In this document: positions 29,740-39,126 of the stretch, in pieces
Layout: every line of letters begins with the position of its first letter
How positions within the stretch are numbered: the stretch's first letter is position 1
The notes under the pieces: generated by a model
What the model was told of the DNA's origin: nothing
The model's database searches: none
Seen by the model: only the letters and a program-made list of their open reading frames with translations
From: an uncultured Methanolobus sp.
GTDB taxonomy: Archaea; Halobacteriota; Methanosarcinia; Methanosarcinales; Methanosarcinaceae
Direction: 5' to 3'
Length of the DNA stretch: 64,000 nt
NCBI RefSeq assembly: GCF_963665675.1
Contig: NZ_OY762425.1
Span: forward strand, 124,001 to 188,000
Translations under genes and position numbers: made by a program

Positions 29740-29986
29740 CGTTAATCCTCTTATTTTTATAGCAAAAACGTGTTCTTAGGCTTACGGTATGCTCGGTTAA
29801 AAAAGTATTGATTTATCATGAACATTAGAAATGGAACAGCTTGGTTCTTTTTGTTTCTAAGTTCCCAATATTACCATTTGAACTATCGTATTGAGTGTTT
29901 CAACAATAATTGAAATGGACATGTTTAAATAGCCCCATACCAATCATACAATGGTATTTCAATTTATTTTAAAACAGGTGAATAAG

Positions 29987-31921
29987 ATGCATTTCGGTCT
30001 AGGAATAGATGCAGGCGGAACATATACGGACGCAGTGCTCATAAGAGGTTCAGACGGTATGATAGTTGATTCTAAAAAAGCTTTTACCACATATCCTGAC
30101 CTCCAGATAGGCATAAAGAATGTGCTTGATTCACTGGATCAAAAACTTCTAAAAAATGTGAATCTTGTATCAGTTTCCACAACCCTTTCCACTAATTCAC
30201 TTCTTGAAGGTACCGGTACTTCAGTTGCTCTTATTATCATAGGCGAAAAACCTGTGCGAACTGATTTCCCGGCTGAGTTCGTAATGTGCGTAAAGGGTGG
30301 ACACGACACAAGAGGCGATGAAGCCTGTGAGTTGGATGTGACTGCGGTTGAGAATTTCGTTAAGAGTACAAAAGCAAAAGTATCTGCTTATGCAGTTTCA
30401 GGATATTTTGGTGTAAGAAACCCGGAACATGAGATCAAAGTAAAAGAGATTATCACAAAAATGACCGGTATGCCGGTTGTGTGTGGTCATGAACTGTCAC
30501 AGGAACTTGGAGCATATGAACGGGCTGTTACTGCTGTCCTGAATGCACAACTCATGCCTATCACTTACCAGTTCGTAAATTCAGTTGTAAAAGATGTCTG
30601 TGGACGTGACATTGATGCACGGCTTTTGATGCTCAAATGTGATGGCTCGGTCTATAACATAGAGGACGCGCTGGAAAAACCAATAGAGACAATATTCTCA
30701 GGCCCTGCTGCAAGTCTTCTGGGTGCATCATACCTTTCAAAAATGGAAACATGTGCTGTCATTGATATTGGAGGAACCAGTACTGATGTTTCAATGCTCC
30801 GTGATGGAGTTCCTGAGATAAGCAACTCCGGTGCTGTTGTAGGTGGATGGAAAACCCGCGTAAGGGCTATGAAAATGGAAACTTCCGCAACAGGTGGAGA
30901 TAGTCACATATGGGTGCGGGACTTAAAAATCAATGTGGGACCCAGAAGAGTGCTTCCGTTATGTGTTGCTGCGACAAAATATCCTGATTTCCTGAACAAG
31001 CTCAAAAGAAGTAAAGTTGTCTCAAGAAGTCTTATGGATGAGAACTTCCAGCCGACAAAATTCTTTGTCAGGACGGATTACGAAGCTTCAGGTCTTAATG
31101 ATGAGGAAAGTGAAATCCTCTCGATGATTGCTAATGAGCCTGTATCAGTCTCTGAGATCAACTCCAATCTGCGGAGGAGTGTTCCAAAGGGAGTCCTGGA
31201 TTCACTCATACAAAAAAGGCTTGTACAGGCAATAGGATTCACACCCACAGATGCTTTGCATGTCCTTGGTATCTACAACAAGTGGGATACTCAGGCTTCT
31301 GAGGCCGGTGCTGTGAATCTTGCACGTTATACTACAAAAGGAAAATATGATCTCTGTACGCATGTCCGGGAACTTGTGGCAAAGAATATGGGAGCAGATC
31401 TCATGTCCTATATTCTTCCGCATCACCCCCGGGAGATAATCACTGACCTGCTTAGCGATAAATATCCGGCAAAATTTAAGGTGAAGATACCGGTTGTTTT
31501 GCTGGGTGGGCCTTCAAGAGCTTATGACAATGAACTCAGTTCTCTTATTGATGCCGAAGTAATGGTTCCTGAATTTGCCGATGTTGGAAATGCAGTCGGT
31601 GCACTTGCAGGTAAAGGTGTCAAAAGGATCGAAGTCATGATAAGGCCAGCATCCCTGGAAAATCCGGATGAGGATTTCCTCGTTTTTTCTCCTGTTGGCA
31701 GGGAGCGCTTCAAAAATTACGGGGATGCAGTGGAATTTGCAACAAATCTTTGCAAAGAGCTGGTACTTGATTATGAAATACGTTGCGGGATCTTAAAGCA
31801 GGATACTAAAATTACTGTATCAAAGAAAACTGTCTCTCCTGATGACTGGTCGCATCCGCCACTGGAGACTAAAGTGATAGTTGTAGGTATCGGCAATCCA
31901 ATGATGATATTAAAAGAATGA
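29987..31921 (+). CDS. hydantoinase/oxoprolinase (HyuA) family protein
   Basis: 644 residues in the ASKHA-fold HyuA family. The N-terminal phosphate-binding loop is GIDAGGTYTDAVLI, a second loop is VIDIGGTSTDVSMLRDG (about 258), and the adenosine region LLGGPSRAY is near 518. Residues about 370-440 hold an inserted winged-helix-like segment (LNDEESEILSMIANEPVSVSEI...). No HyuB partner adjoins, so oxoprolinase or hydantoinase activity is doubtful; ATP-dependent action on an unknown substrate is all that can be said. ATG 29987 is chosen for GGTG 9 nt upstream and because the glycine-rich fold then starts at once; an ATG at 29951 is the alternative. Confidence 0.75.
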   Translation: MHFGLGIDAGGTYTDAVLIRGSDGMIVDSKKAFTTYPDLQIGIKNVLDSLDQKLLKNVNLVSVSTTLSTNSLLEGTGTSVALIIIGEKPVRTDFPAEFVMCVKGGHDTRGDEACELDVTAVENFVKSTKAKVSAYAVSGYFGVRNPEHEIKVKEIITKMTGMPVVCGHELSQELGAYERAVTAVLNAQLMPITYQFVNSVVKDVCGRDIDARLLMLKCDGSVYNIEDALEKPIETIFSGPAASLLGASYLSKMETCAVIDIGGTSTDVSMLRDGVPEISNSGAVVGGWKTRVRAMKMETSATGGDSHIWVRDLKINVGPRRVLPLCVAATKYPDFLNKLKRSKVVSRSLMDENFQPTKFFVRTDYEASGLNDEESEILSMIANEPVSVSEINSNLRRSVPKGVLDSLIQKRLVQAIGFTPTDALHVLGIYNKWDTQASEAGAVNLARYTTKGKYDLCTHVRELVAKNMGADLMSYILPHHPREIITDLLSDKYPAKFKVKIPVVLLGGPSRAYDNELSSLIDAEVMVPEFADVGNAVGALAGKGVKRIEVMIRPASLENPDEDFLVFSPVGRERFKNYGDAVEFATNLCKELVLDYEIRCGILKQDTKITVSKKTVSPDDWSHPPLETKVIVVGIGNPMMILKE

Positions 31922-31932
31922 GAACGTGAAGT

Positions 31933-34323
31933 TCAACTGGTTTCAGGGAGACTTACATGCACCTTTGTTCCGGCACCTTCTATGCTTTCGATCCAGAGTC
32001 TTCCTCCGTGATCTTCAGTAATCCGTTTACAGATGTTAAGGCCAATTCCCGCACCGCCGTATCTGCGTGTGAGTGAGCCGTCAAGCTGGTAAAAACTATC
32101 AAATGTCTTCATAATCTTTGTTTCAGGGATTCCTATGCCGGTATCTTCAATAGTGACGTGTATTCCCCTTTTCTCATGAGTTGCTGTAATAGTAATTCTA
32201 CCTCCGGATGGTGTGAATTTGAAAGCATTATCTATCAGGTGAATAAAAACTTCGCTAAGGTAATTTGAATCGGCACTTACAAACGGAAGGGAATCAGGAA
32301 TCCGGTTTTCTACTGTAAGCTGCTTGTCTGCATTCTCCATTGAAACTAATGAAAGCGCTTTTTCCACTATCTGTGGAATTCTCACCTCGGAATATTCATA
32401 TACGTAATTCTTCGCTTCCAGTGTGTTCATAAAAAGTAAAGATTCGATTAGACGCTTTAACTGTCCTGAGTTGCTATTGACAACTTTCATCGCTCTTTTT
32501 TGTTCTTTGTTAAGAGGACCCAGTATTTCATCACCCACAAGTTCACTGAATCCCATGATTGATATTAGAGGAGTTTTCAGTTCATGACTCATAGTTGCAA
32601 GGAAATTACTTTTCATTTCATCCAGTGAGTGAAGTTCATCATTGGCTTTTTTGAGTTCATCATTGATATCCTTCAGCTTTGTGTTGTATATTTTCAGTTC
32701 ATCCTCTGACTGTTTGAGAAGTATCATTCCACCCATCGTCTGGGTTATAAGGGAAATCTGTCTGGCATCGTTTTTTGTGTAATCATCTTTTTTGTTTGCA
32801 ACTGTCAGGAAACCCACAACTTTATTACCATAGAGTATTGGTGCTGCAATATAAGAGCAGATTCTCATTTTTCTGAATATATCCGGACATCTTGCAAGTT
32901 CTGTTTCACTCGGCCCATTCATTATAAGGGGTTTTTTATTTTCCAGTAATTCTGTCCATCTGTGACAACTTTCGAGTCCGCACATCAGATCATCATTTGT
33001 AAAACCATGTGTTTTTAGTATATTTTCGGGTTGCAGAATAACGGAAGATAGTTTTCTATTTTCATCAAAGAAACCAAGAACCCCTGCTTCACTTCCGGTA
33101 AGCTTGATTCCTTCTGACAATGCAAAATTGCGAATAGTATCTGTCGAAAACCTATTCATATAGCTTAATTCATGCAGTGTTTCAAGACATGATTCATCTA
33201 CCATCAAAGCACTTTGTGCTTTTTTTATTTCTGTGATATCATGTGCCATTTCCAGTCGTACATCGCTGCCGTCAATCCATTTTATAATCCTGTCCATGAT
33301 AAGGTAATCTTTTTCATTAGTCGGATTATGATATTCCCATTTGTGTGCACGGTTTTTATTTTTGAGTATCAGGGAATTTGTACAAAAGTCACATGGTTTA
33401 CTGAATCCCTGGAGTACCTGATAGCACTTTTTGCCAATAGGATTCTTTTCAAGTATTTGATCCAGGAATTTGTTAACATATAATATTTCATGTGTATAAG
33501 GGTCGGATACATAGACCGGTTCTTCAATACTGTCAAATATTGACAATAATTGTCTTCGTTCCAGATTCAGGTCCTCTGCAATGGATTTTTTCCGGAATGC
33601 CATGGCAAGGATGTTTGAATATGTGTTCAGTACCTCAATATCCTTATTTGTCCATTCGCCGGTTTCCCTTACATTATCAAAGCCTATGAATCCGGCAATC
33701 TCGTTTTCTGCAAAGAACGGAAGTGTGATAAGTGATTTGATATCCTGACTCATTAGCAGCCTTTTTTCAGCGTCAGCTTCAGGTGGAAGATCTTCTATGT
33801 CCTTTATGTGGACTGCGCCTTCTTCGGTAAGTTTTCTGAGCCACCACTGATACTCAGACCCTGGAAGATTTTGAAGTATTTCTTTTTGTGGTTCTACTCC
33901 ATTTGCACACCATTCATGTGTGTTGTTTACGATATGTTCATCACCGGTATATCTGAATATGTATGAACGGTCTGCATGGCAGAGTTCCCCAAGCATTCCC
34001 AGGGATTCTTCAATTTTTTCATCCAGATTGTCAGCAAAGGAAAGCATTGAGGATATTTTTGATAGCATGCTTTCGATCTGGTATTTTACCATGAGTCTGT
34101 CGTGAGTATACCTGTTTTTTTGTATTTCTTCTTCCAGGTTTTTTTTCAATGATGTTACTTTCAGATTATGAATTATTACAAAACAAATGAGTGTTGCCAG
34201 AAAAACCATCCAGATAAGTTTTTGCTCACCCTCCGAAATATAAATATGGAGCAGGATGATTACTAAAAGCATTAAAAAGGACAAAATCATCAATGTTAAC
34301 TTCTTTTTGGATTTGTTTTCCAT
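31933..34323 (-). CDS. membrane GAF-PAS-GAF sensor histidine kinase
   Basis: About 796 residues. Two membrane helices lie at about 8-48 with almost no loop between them, then a short coiled segment, a GAF domain (about 75-240), PAS (about 250-365, with a CxxC pair: PCDFC), a second GAF (about 375-545), HisKA with H-box SHELKTP (about 583) and HATPase_c (HLIDNAFKFTP, DTGIGIP, GAGIGL). The middle GAF with conserved Cys residues resembles methanogen redox or haem-sensing kinases, but the ligand is not shown. Start is ATG 34323; a GTG 9 nt upstream is possible. No response regulator adjoins. Confidence 0.85.
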   Translation of the reverse strand: MENKSKKKLTLMILSFLMLLVIILLHIYISEGEQKLIWMVFLATLICFVIIHNLKVTSLKKNLEEEIQKNRYTHDRLMVKYQIESMLSKISSMLSFADNLDEKIEESLGMLGELCHADRSYIFRYTGDEHIVNNTHEWCANGVEPQKEILQNLPGSEYQWWLRKLTEEGAVHIKDIEDLPPEADAEKRLLMSQDIKSLITLPFFAENEIAGFIGFDNVRETGEWTNKDIEVLNTYSNILAMAFRKKSIAEDLNLERRQLLSIFDSIEEPVYVSDPYTHEILYVNKFLDQILEKNPIGKKCYQVLQGFSKPCDFCTNSLILKNKNRAHKWEYHNPTNEKDYLIMDRIIKWIDGSDVRLEMAHDITEIKKAQSALMVDESCLETLHELSYMNRFSTDTIRNFALSEGIKLTGSEAGVLGFFDENRKLSSVILQPENILKTHGFTNDDLMCGLESCHRWTELLENKKPLIMNGPSETELARCPDIFRKMRICSYIAAPILYGNKVVGFLTVANKKDDYTKNDARQISLITQTMGGMILLKQSEDELKIYNTKLKDINDELKKANDELHSLDEMKSNFLATMSHELKTPLISIMGFSELVGDEILGPLNKEQKRAMKVVNSNSGQLKRLIESLLFMNTLEAKNYVYEYSEVRIPQIVEKALSLVSMENADKQLTVENRIPDSLPFVSADSNYLSEVFIHLIDNAFKFTPSGGRITITATHEKRGIHVTIEDTGIGIPETKIMKTFDSFYQLDGSLTRRYGGAGIGLNICKRITEDHGGRLWIESIEGAGTKVHVSLPETS

Positions 34324-34639
34324 CCTTATCACTATCTTCGATATGCAAATATGGTTGCAACCCTAACATCCTAATTATTTTATAACATTGCTTTCTCCTT
34401 TTAGTATATATATTTATTTAATTGGTATCAATAAAATATTTTATATTATAAAGTTTCCAATAAATCTAATTTATTCTTAATTGTTCTATGAGCTATTTTG
34501 AATATGAAGCGTTATATTTTTATATTTAACATAAATGCCGATTTAAGTTATATTTATATTCTTGAAATAAAAACGACGGATGATGATGAATTAAGTGATA
34601 GAAGAAAACCATTATATCTCCTTGAAATAAACTACGTGT
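34324..34639. other. A+T-rich intergenic region
   Basis: 316-bp divergent gap between the kinase and the sirtuin gene. It is very A+T-rich with several TATA-like stretches. A short direct repeat CTTGAAATAAA occurs near 34561 and 34620. No gene or stable structure was seen. Confidence 0.4.
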
Positions 34640-35371
34640 ATGCAGAGTTTTCTTAATCTTCTGGATAAGTCTGAAAACTGTGTCTTCCTGAGTGGAGCAG
34701 GAATATCCACTTTTTCCGGAATTCCTGATTTCAGAGGCAGCAATGGTCTCTACGCAAAATATGATGCCAACAGGATTTTTGACCTGGCATATTTTCATAA
34801 GGACCCTTCGTATTTCTATACTCATGCAAGGGAATTCATTTATGACCTGGACACCAGAGAACCAAATCTTATACATCGGACCCTGGTAATTATGGAGAAA
34901 AAAGGTTACATCAGTTCTGTTATTACCCAGAATATTGATCTGCTTCACCAGAAAGCAGGTTCGGAAAATGTAATAGAGATTCACGGTTCTCCTGCAAATC
35001 ACAGGTGTCTTTCATGTGGAGAAAACTATTCCTATTCTGATGTTCGTGATCTCCTGGAAAAAGAGACGGTTCCACACTGCACCAGGTGCAATGGCCTTAT
35101 TAAACCTGATATAATTTTCTATGGTGAAATGCTGGATGAGACTGCGATTACAAATGCAATAGCAGTAAGTTCAAAAGCAGACCTGTTCGTGGTAATTGGC
35201 TCATCACTTGTAGTCCAGCCGGCAGCCAGCCTCCCGCTCTATTCGCTGAAAAGAGGGGGAACCCTCATTATTGTTAATAACATGCCAACGCCTCTGGATG
35301 AGTATGCATACCTGAAATATGATGAACTGGGTGACTTTTTCAATCACCTTTCATCTTACTTCAATGAGTGA
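34640..35371 (+). CDS. cobB: Sir2-family NAD-dependent protein deacylase
   Basis: 243 residues with the complete sirtuin motif set: GAGISTFSGIPDFRG (about 19-33), TQNIDLLHQKAG (about 95), the catalytic HG at about 114, a four-Cys zinc site CLSCG...CTRCNG (about 119-157), KPDIIFYGE and GSSLVVQPA. It removes acetyl or other acyl groups from lysine using NAD+. In archaea, targets include Alba and acyl-CoA synthetases; two such ligases are encoded in this window, which makes them candidate substrates (inference). Its 3' end overlaps the convergent TfoX-like gene by 16 bp. Confidence 0.9.
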   Translation: MQSFLNLLDKSENCVFLSGAGISTFSGIPDFRGSNGLYAKYDANRIFDLAYFHKDPSYFYTHAREFIYDLDTREPNLIHRTLVIMEKKGYISSVITQNIDLLHQKAGSENVIEIHGSPANHRCLSCGENYSYSDVRDLLEKETVPHCTRCNGLIKPDIIFYGEMLDETAITNAIAVSSKADLFVVIGSSLVVQPAASLPLYSLKRGGTLIIVNNMPTPLDEYAYLKYDELGDFFNHLSSYFNE

Positions 35372-35610
35372 TAGTAATCCTTCAGAGCCTTTTTATCATC
35401 TTCGCAAAGGTGGTGCCATCGAATTCCCTGTACAGCTCCTTCCAGTGCATAGAGCTTGTTCATACAGGCGGTCTCATCGATAAGTAAAAGTCTTTCAAAG
35501 GCGCCTTTGCTTCCAAGTTCCTGAAGTTCAGCCGGATTAGTTATCCCGGCCTGTTCAAGAAGTTCCTCAAGCTTTTTGCCGATATTTGGAAGTTGTGAAA
35601 GTTCTCCCAT
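35356..35610 (-). CDS. TfoX C-terminal-domain protein
   Basis: 84 residues corresponding to a stand-alone TfoX/Sxy C-terminal domain, a helix-hairpin-helix-like fold. LPNIGKKLEELLEQAGITNPAEL is the typical HhH start, and ETACMNKLYALEGAVQGIRWHHL the second half. In bacteria this domain belongs to a competence regulator; the archaeal stand-alone form has no known role. It overlaps the sirtuin gene end-to-end. Confidence 0.8.
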   Translation of the reverse strand: MGELSQLPNIGKKLEELLEQAGITNPAELQELGSKGAFERLLLIDETACMNKLYALEGAVQGIRWHHLCEDDKKALKDYYHSLK

Positions 35611-35644
35611 TGTGATTTTCCTTTTCCTTTAATCAGTAAATATT

Positions 35645-36346
35645 TCAATAATTACCGGTTGCATCTACAAGGATGAAACATGTATCGGAATTTGCTTCAA
35701 TAATTATGGTCTCATTCTGGTTTATGCGCATCTGGTCATTCTTTCCAAGCTTTTCACCACAGATTGTGGTCTCTCCTTCAATTACATAAATGAATACATA
35801 TCTGGAAATATCGGTCAGAAAGTCTATACTTTTTCCAGAATCAAGTTTTGACATGTAGATCGTGGTATTTGCCCTGAGTTTTACCGCTCCCGGATATCCC
35901 TGGCCTGCTATGGCTACAAGTTCATTCTTCCGTTTGTCCATATCAAAATTTTCCTGTCTGCATGCAGGTTTCATATTCTGCATGAGAGGATCGATCCACA
36001 TACGTAAAAGATGTGTGTCCTTGCCGGACATATTCATGTCTGTAAAAGTAGCTCCACTTCCGCTTGAAAGTACCTGAACGGCACCAGCTTTCAGGACTTC
36101 CTTATTTCCGGTGCTGTCCTCATGGTTGAGTTCACCATCAAGAACAACTGTGACGATTTCCTTATCGTTCAATGATTCCGGTTTGTAGAACTTGCCAGCC
36201 TTCAAAACCTCATCATTGAATACTTTCAGGTCTCCGAAATGTGTGTTTTTCATATCCAGATAGTCTGAATATGAAAATATCCAGTAACCACTTATAGCAT
36301 CGTTTTCGACAAAATGCCTTTCATCCGCTCTAACTACTTTTGTCAT
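35645..36346 (-). CDS. pirin-like bicupin protein
   Basis: 233 residues with two cupin barrels, pirin/YhhW-like: an N-terminal barrel (about 10-125: GYWIFSYSDYLDMKNTHFGDLKVFNDE, then LDGELNHEDSTGN and LSSGSGATFTDMN) and a C-terminal barrel (about 150-230: RYVFIYVIEGETTICGEKL). Some metal ligands of quercetinase-type pirins (HxH) appear reduced, so enzyme activity is uncertain. The start is set at the Met of MTKVVRADERH because GGAAG lies 5 nt upstream; a longer frame from 36379 lacks such a site. Confidence 0.75.
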   Translation of the reverse strand: MTKVVRADERHFVENDAISGYWIFSYSDYLDMKNTHFGDLKVFNDEVLKAGKFYKPESLNDKEIVTVVLDGELNHEDSTGNKEVLKAGAVQVLSSGSGATFTDMNMSGKDTHLLRMWIDPLMQNMKPACRQENFDMDKRKNELVAIAGQGYPGAVKLRANTTIYMSKLDSGKSIDFLTDISRYVFIYVIEGETTICGEKLGKNDQMRINQNETIIIEANSDTCFILVDATGNY

Positions 36347-36473
36347 ATTATCTTCCTGTTTTTTGGGATAATTTGACATTGGTGTTTAAGTATTTGACCG
36401 TAAATCCGATGCTATTTGTGGAAACTAAATAGAAATAAGAATGGAATTAAATATGAAATAGATAAAAAAGGAA

Positions 36474-37213
36474 GGCATTGTTAATTAAATATAGATAACT
36501 CGTTATTCCTGTATTTCATTAAAAGAATGATCGAATACTTTAGCATTTCAATGCTCTTGGTATAGCACTTTGACTTCCTTCTTAACCTTGCTAGAAAATG
36601 CCTGAATATACTGTTGTAACCTTCAACAGTATAAGTTTCTGCTTTTGATTGAGTATGAATCTCCTTCGGAAGGAACTCTGCATATGCTCTCCAGTGATCA
36701 GTCATCACTTCTCCAATCTCTTTTTCCTTTAACTTATCCCAGAGTTTTTCGCCTGTTTCTGTTCCCCTACTACCAAAAGAGCAGTCGATGAATTTTTTCC
36801 CATCTCTATCAACAGCAATCCAGATCCAGCAGTAGTTTTTTTATTCCCGATGTATGTGTGCATCTCATCTAATTCTACGACAGAGATCTCTTTTTGACTT
36901 TTTAGTTCCTCTAATTCACTGCCAAATTGCTTGATCCAGTTTTGCACGGTAACATGGCTAACATTTAGAAAACGTCCAATTGAACGAAATCCTAGTCCTT
37001 CAAGGTATAATTGTAAAGCTTGTTTTTTCACAGACTCAGGGTATGCTGTTGATTTCTTTTCGACAGTATAATTATATCCACACCCGGAGCACCTGTAACG
37101 CTGACGTCCACCAACTATGCCATTCTTTGTGGAATCGGAACTTTTACATCTTGGGCAATTCATAAACAAATATATTCATCCATACTATATAGCTATGCTT
37201 TATGACCAATGCC
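36474..37213 (-). mobile_element. IS1-family insertion sequence (copy 3, complete)
   Basis: About 740 bp, bounded by GGCATTG (36474-36480) and CAATGCC (37207-37213). It carries two overlapping frames as in IS1. Flanks are AAAAAGGAA and AAAAATTAA, similar but not an exact target duplication. Copies 1 (1-436) and 2 (21593-21979) are decayed relatives. A dispersed repeat copy starts about 22 bp beyond its right end. Confidence 0.85.
36481..37163 (-). CDS. IS1-family transposase, two frames joined by frameshifting
   Basis: The first frame encodes a zinc finger (CPRCKS...CSGCGYNY, about 3-35) and a helix-turn-helix (FRSIGRFLNVSHVTVQNWIK), and reaches HTYIGNKK. An A7 run there (plus-strand T-run at about 36836-36842) allows a -1 shift into the frame reading NYCWIWIAVDRDGKKF and on to DHWRAYAEFLP and the C-terminus. 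Without slippage the first frame ends after a short unrelated tail at 36729. This parallels the A6C slip of bacterial IS1, making a fused InsAB transposase. Both frames look intact, so the element may be active. Confidence 0.8.
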
Positions 37214-37234
37214 AAAAATTAAAAGTTTATCGTG

Positions 37235-37525
37235 GCTAATGAATGCTTAATGAATAACTTGAGTGATCCCGAAGGATCCGGCGAAGTCGGCGTTTTTCCA
37301 CAATAAGAAACATAATAATCTACAAATTCCCTGTACATTTTCCTCAGGAAATTTTATAATTCTCTGTATAAATACAATTGACTTTGAAATTATCTTCTGT
37401 TTATCAGCATTGGAATGTGCCGCCTTTGGCGGATAGCTACTTTGTTTTTAGATTGCAGCTTGTTTTTGTGGACATGAGAAAAAGCAATGTTTGTGTCAGT
37501 CAGATAAACACGATTTTTACAGAGC
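37235..37525 (+). repeat. dispersed hairpin repeat, copy C
   Basis: Full-length copy with hairpins GATCC-CGAA-GGATC (perfect), CCGGC-GAA-GTCGG (a C-to-T change kept as G-U) and CCGCC-TTT-GGCGG. Ends ATTTTTACAGAG. It occupies most of the gap 37214-37698; the rest is A+T-rich with TATATA near 37570-37600. Confidence 0.8.
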
Positions 37526-37698
37526 TGATTTTTTATTGACTTTTACAATTGATTAGTTTTTAAGATATATAGAAATATATAATTTTTCAGATTAATATAT
37601 ATTTTAATTTTATTTATTTTGTTTTAAGAATAATATGAACATAAGTCTCCGAACTGACTACATGCCACCAATATACATGAGCAAGCTTCTATGCAACT

Positions 37699-38094
37699 AT
37701 GCTCTCTAAAAATGTTAATAAAGGGTTGTTCAACACAGAAGCGATTTACGAATTCCTTTACGAGGCCAGATTCATTATACTGCTTTATATTGTAGGAGAT
37801 TTCCTTACGACATTCCATGCACTGAGCAATGGATACGGATTTGAGGAGAATGGCATTCTTTCCGGCATAATGGCCGCCCACGGACTGTGGTCTCTGCTGG
37901 TTGTTAAAATGCTGATCTTATTAGTTGTCTACTGGAACTACTGTTCCATCAGAGCATCAGTTCACTCCTATGCCAGGAAACTCTGGGATCTTTCAAGGAC
38001 GGGAGTCGGCATTTTCGGACTTGTACTTGTAGTCAACAATCTTATGGTAATTACAGTCAGGTCAAGCCTGTTCGAGTGCCTTGGCCTCTTCTGA
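37699..38094 (+). CDS. small membrane protein, DUF5658-like
   Basis: 131 residues with about three to four membrane helices. The first helix has the pattern GDFLTTFHALSNGYGFEENG, that is D..TT...L..G..E.N, typical of DUF5658-like proteins. A second helix (LVVKMLILLVVYW) and a third (GIFGLVLVVNNLMVI) follow. Function unknown. Its 3' end overlaps the convergent PhoU-AbrB gene by 33 bp. A possible relative, with YSLTFH in the same place, overlaps another PhoU-AbrB gene at 59143. No clear ribosome site, so the start is uncertain. Confidence 0.6.
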   Translation: MLSKNVNKGLFNTEAIYEFLYEARFIILLYIVGDFLTTFHALSNGYGFEENGILSGIMAAHGLWSLLVVKMLILLVVYWNYCSIRASVHSYARKLWDLSRTGVGIFGLVLVVNNLMVITVRSSLFECLGLF

Positions 38095-39126
38095 AAAAGA
38101 CTGCTTGATATGGGTAGCCTTCATATTGATAACCATTTCAGCTATATCAGCGCTGTATTCTGATATACGCTGGAAATTTTCTATTATTTTCCTCTGGCGC
38201 TCTCCGGAAAAACAATAAGATTTCTCATTGTGTTCTGATCTCTGGATCACTTTGTTTCCAAGTGCTGTGGACATCCTGGAGTTTCTCATAACATGGTTGG
38301 CAAGGTCAATATCAATATCAATTACTGACTTGAAAGAATCCTGGAACAGTTTCTGGGAAAGCAAACCCATTTCGATAATGTCATCATTGTTCCCATTATC
38401 TCCATCCCCTACATCCATCTGTATCACGCTGTTAGATATATTCTGCACATGATCACCAATGCGCTCCATAAGTTTTACAATAAGACGATACCCAAGACAA
38501 TCTTTTGAATCTTTTATACCGATTTTACTTGCAAGCGTTGAGTCTTCAAGAGCTGCTTTTATCTGCCTGACACTTAAAAGATAGAACTTATCGACATCAT
38601 TGTCCCGATGAATGATATCCTTTGCCAGTTCCACATCGGCTTCCCTTAAAGCCACAACAGAATCTTCCATCATTGAAAAAATGATACGGTACATGCTCTG
38701 AAGAGACTTTTCAAGGGAAATGTCCTGGAAATTCAGCAGGTTCTGAAGGATTATCTCTGTACGGGTCTCCTCAACAATTTCAATACCAATAAGCCTCCTT
38801 CTGGCAGACTCTTTCAGGTATTTGCGCTCAGCAGCTGAAAAACCTCCGGGAGAATGAATCCTTATGACATCATAACCCACAAGATAATTAGCAACAAGCA
38901 ACCTGAAATTTTCGTCCTGATCCTCGGAGGCGACCATGTCGATCTTTGAACGGACATTTTTTTTCAGTTTACTCTGATCAGAAGTTATGAGCAATGATCG
39001 GTCCGGCCTTACTGTGAGAAGTACAGTATCACCGGCAGCAAGCTTGCCTTCCCTCACCCACTCAATGGGAAGGGAAACAATATAGGTAGAACCACCTGTT
39101 AACTGGATCTTTCTTTTGTCTGAAAT
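38062..39126 (-). CDS. PhoU-domain regulator with N-terminal AbrB domain; apparent ATT start
   Basis: About 354 residues: a SpoVT/AbrB DNA-binding domain (DKRKIQLTGGSTYIVSLP, about 2-45) followed by tandem PhoU helical repeats (about 110-330, RIGDHVQNISN and RISEYSADIAEMVI). The family links phosphate status to transcription. The first ATG/GTG in frame is GTG 39057, which would cut the AbrB domain in half. An in-frame TAA lies at 39139-39141, then GGAAGG (39133-39138), six bases, and ATT at 39126. Translation from ATT gives (M)SDKRKIQLTGG, aligning with MDTRKVQITGK of the paralogue at 59531. Either a rare ATT start or a sequence error is indicated. Confidence 0.75.
   Translation of the reverse strand: MSDKRKIQLTGGSTYIVSLPIEWVREGKLAAGDTVLLTVRPDRSLLITSDQSKLKKNVRSKIDMVASEDQDENFRLLVANYLVGYDVIRIHSPGGFSAAERKYLKESARRRLIGIEIVEETRTEIILQNLLNFQDISLEKSLQSMYRIIFSMMEDSVVALREADVELAKDIIHRDNDVDKFYLLSVRQIKAALEDSTLASKIGIKDSKDCLGYRLIVKLMERIGDHVQNISNSVIQMDVGDGDNGNNDDIIEMGLLSQKLFQDSFKSVIDIDIDLANHVMRNSRMSTALGNKVIQRSEHNEKSYCFSGERQRKIIENFQRISEYSADIAEMVINMKATHIKQSFSEEAKALEQA

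Noticed and set aside
36474..37213. Target duplication of the IS1 element
   Set aside because: The flanks AAAAAGGAA and AAAAATTAA are only similar; A-rich DNA makes that unremarkable, so no duplication is claimed.
37624..37881. 85-codon minus-strand frame over the start of the small membrane protein
   Set aside because: Overlaps the DUF5658-like gene in antisense; composition is that of a shadow frame.
38062..39057. 5'-truncated PhoU gene
   Set aside because: The AbrB coding sequence continues upstream in frame to an ATT with a good ribosome site, so the domain is complete.
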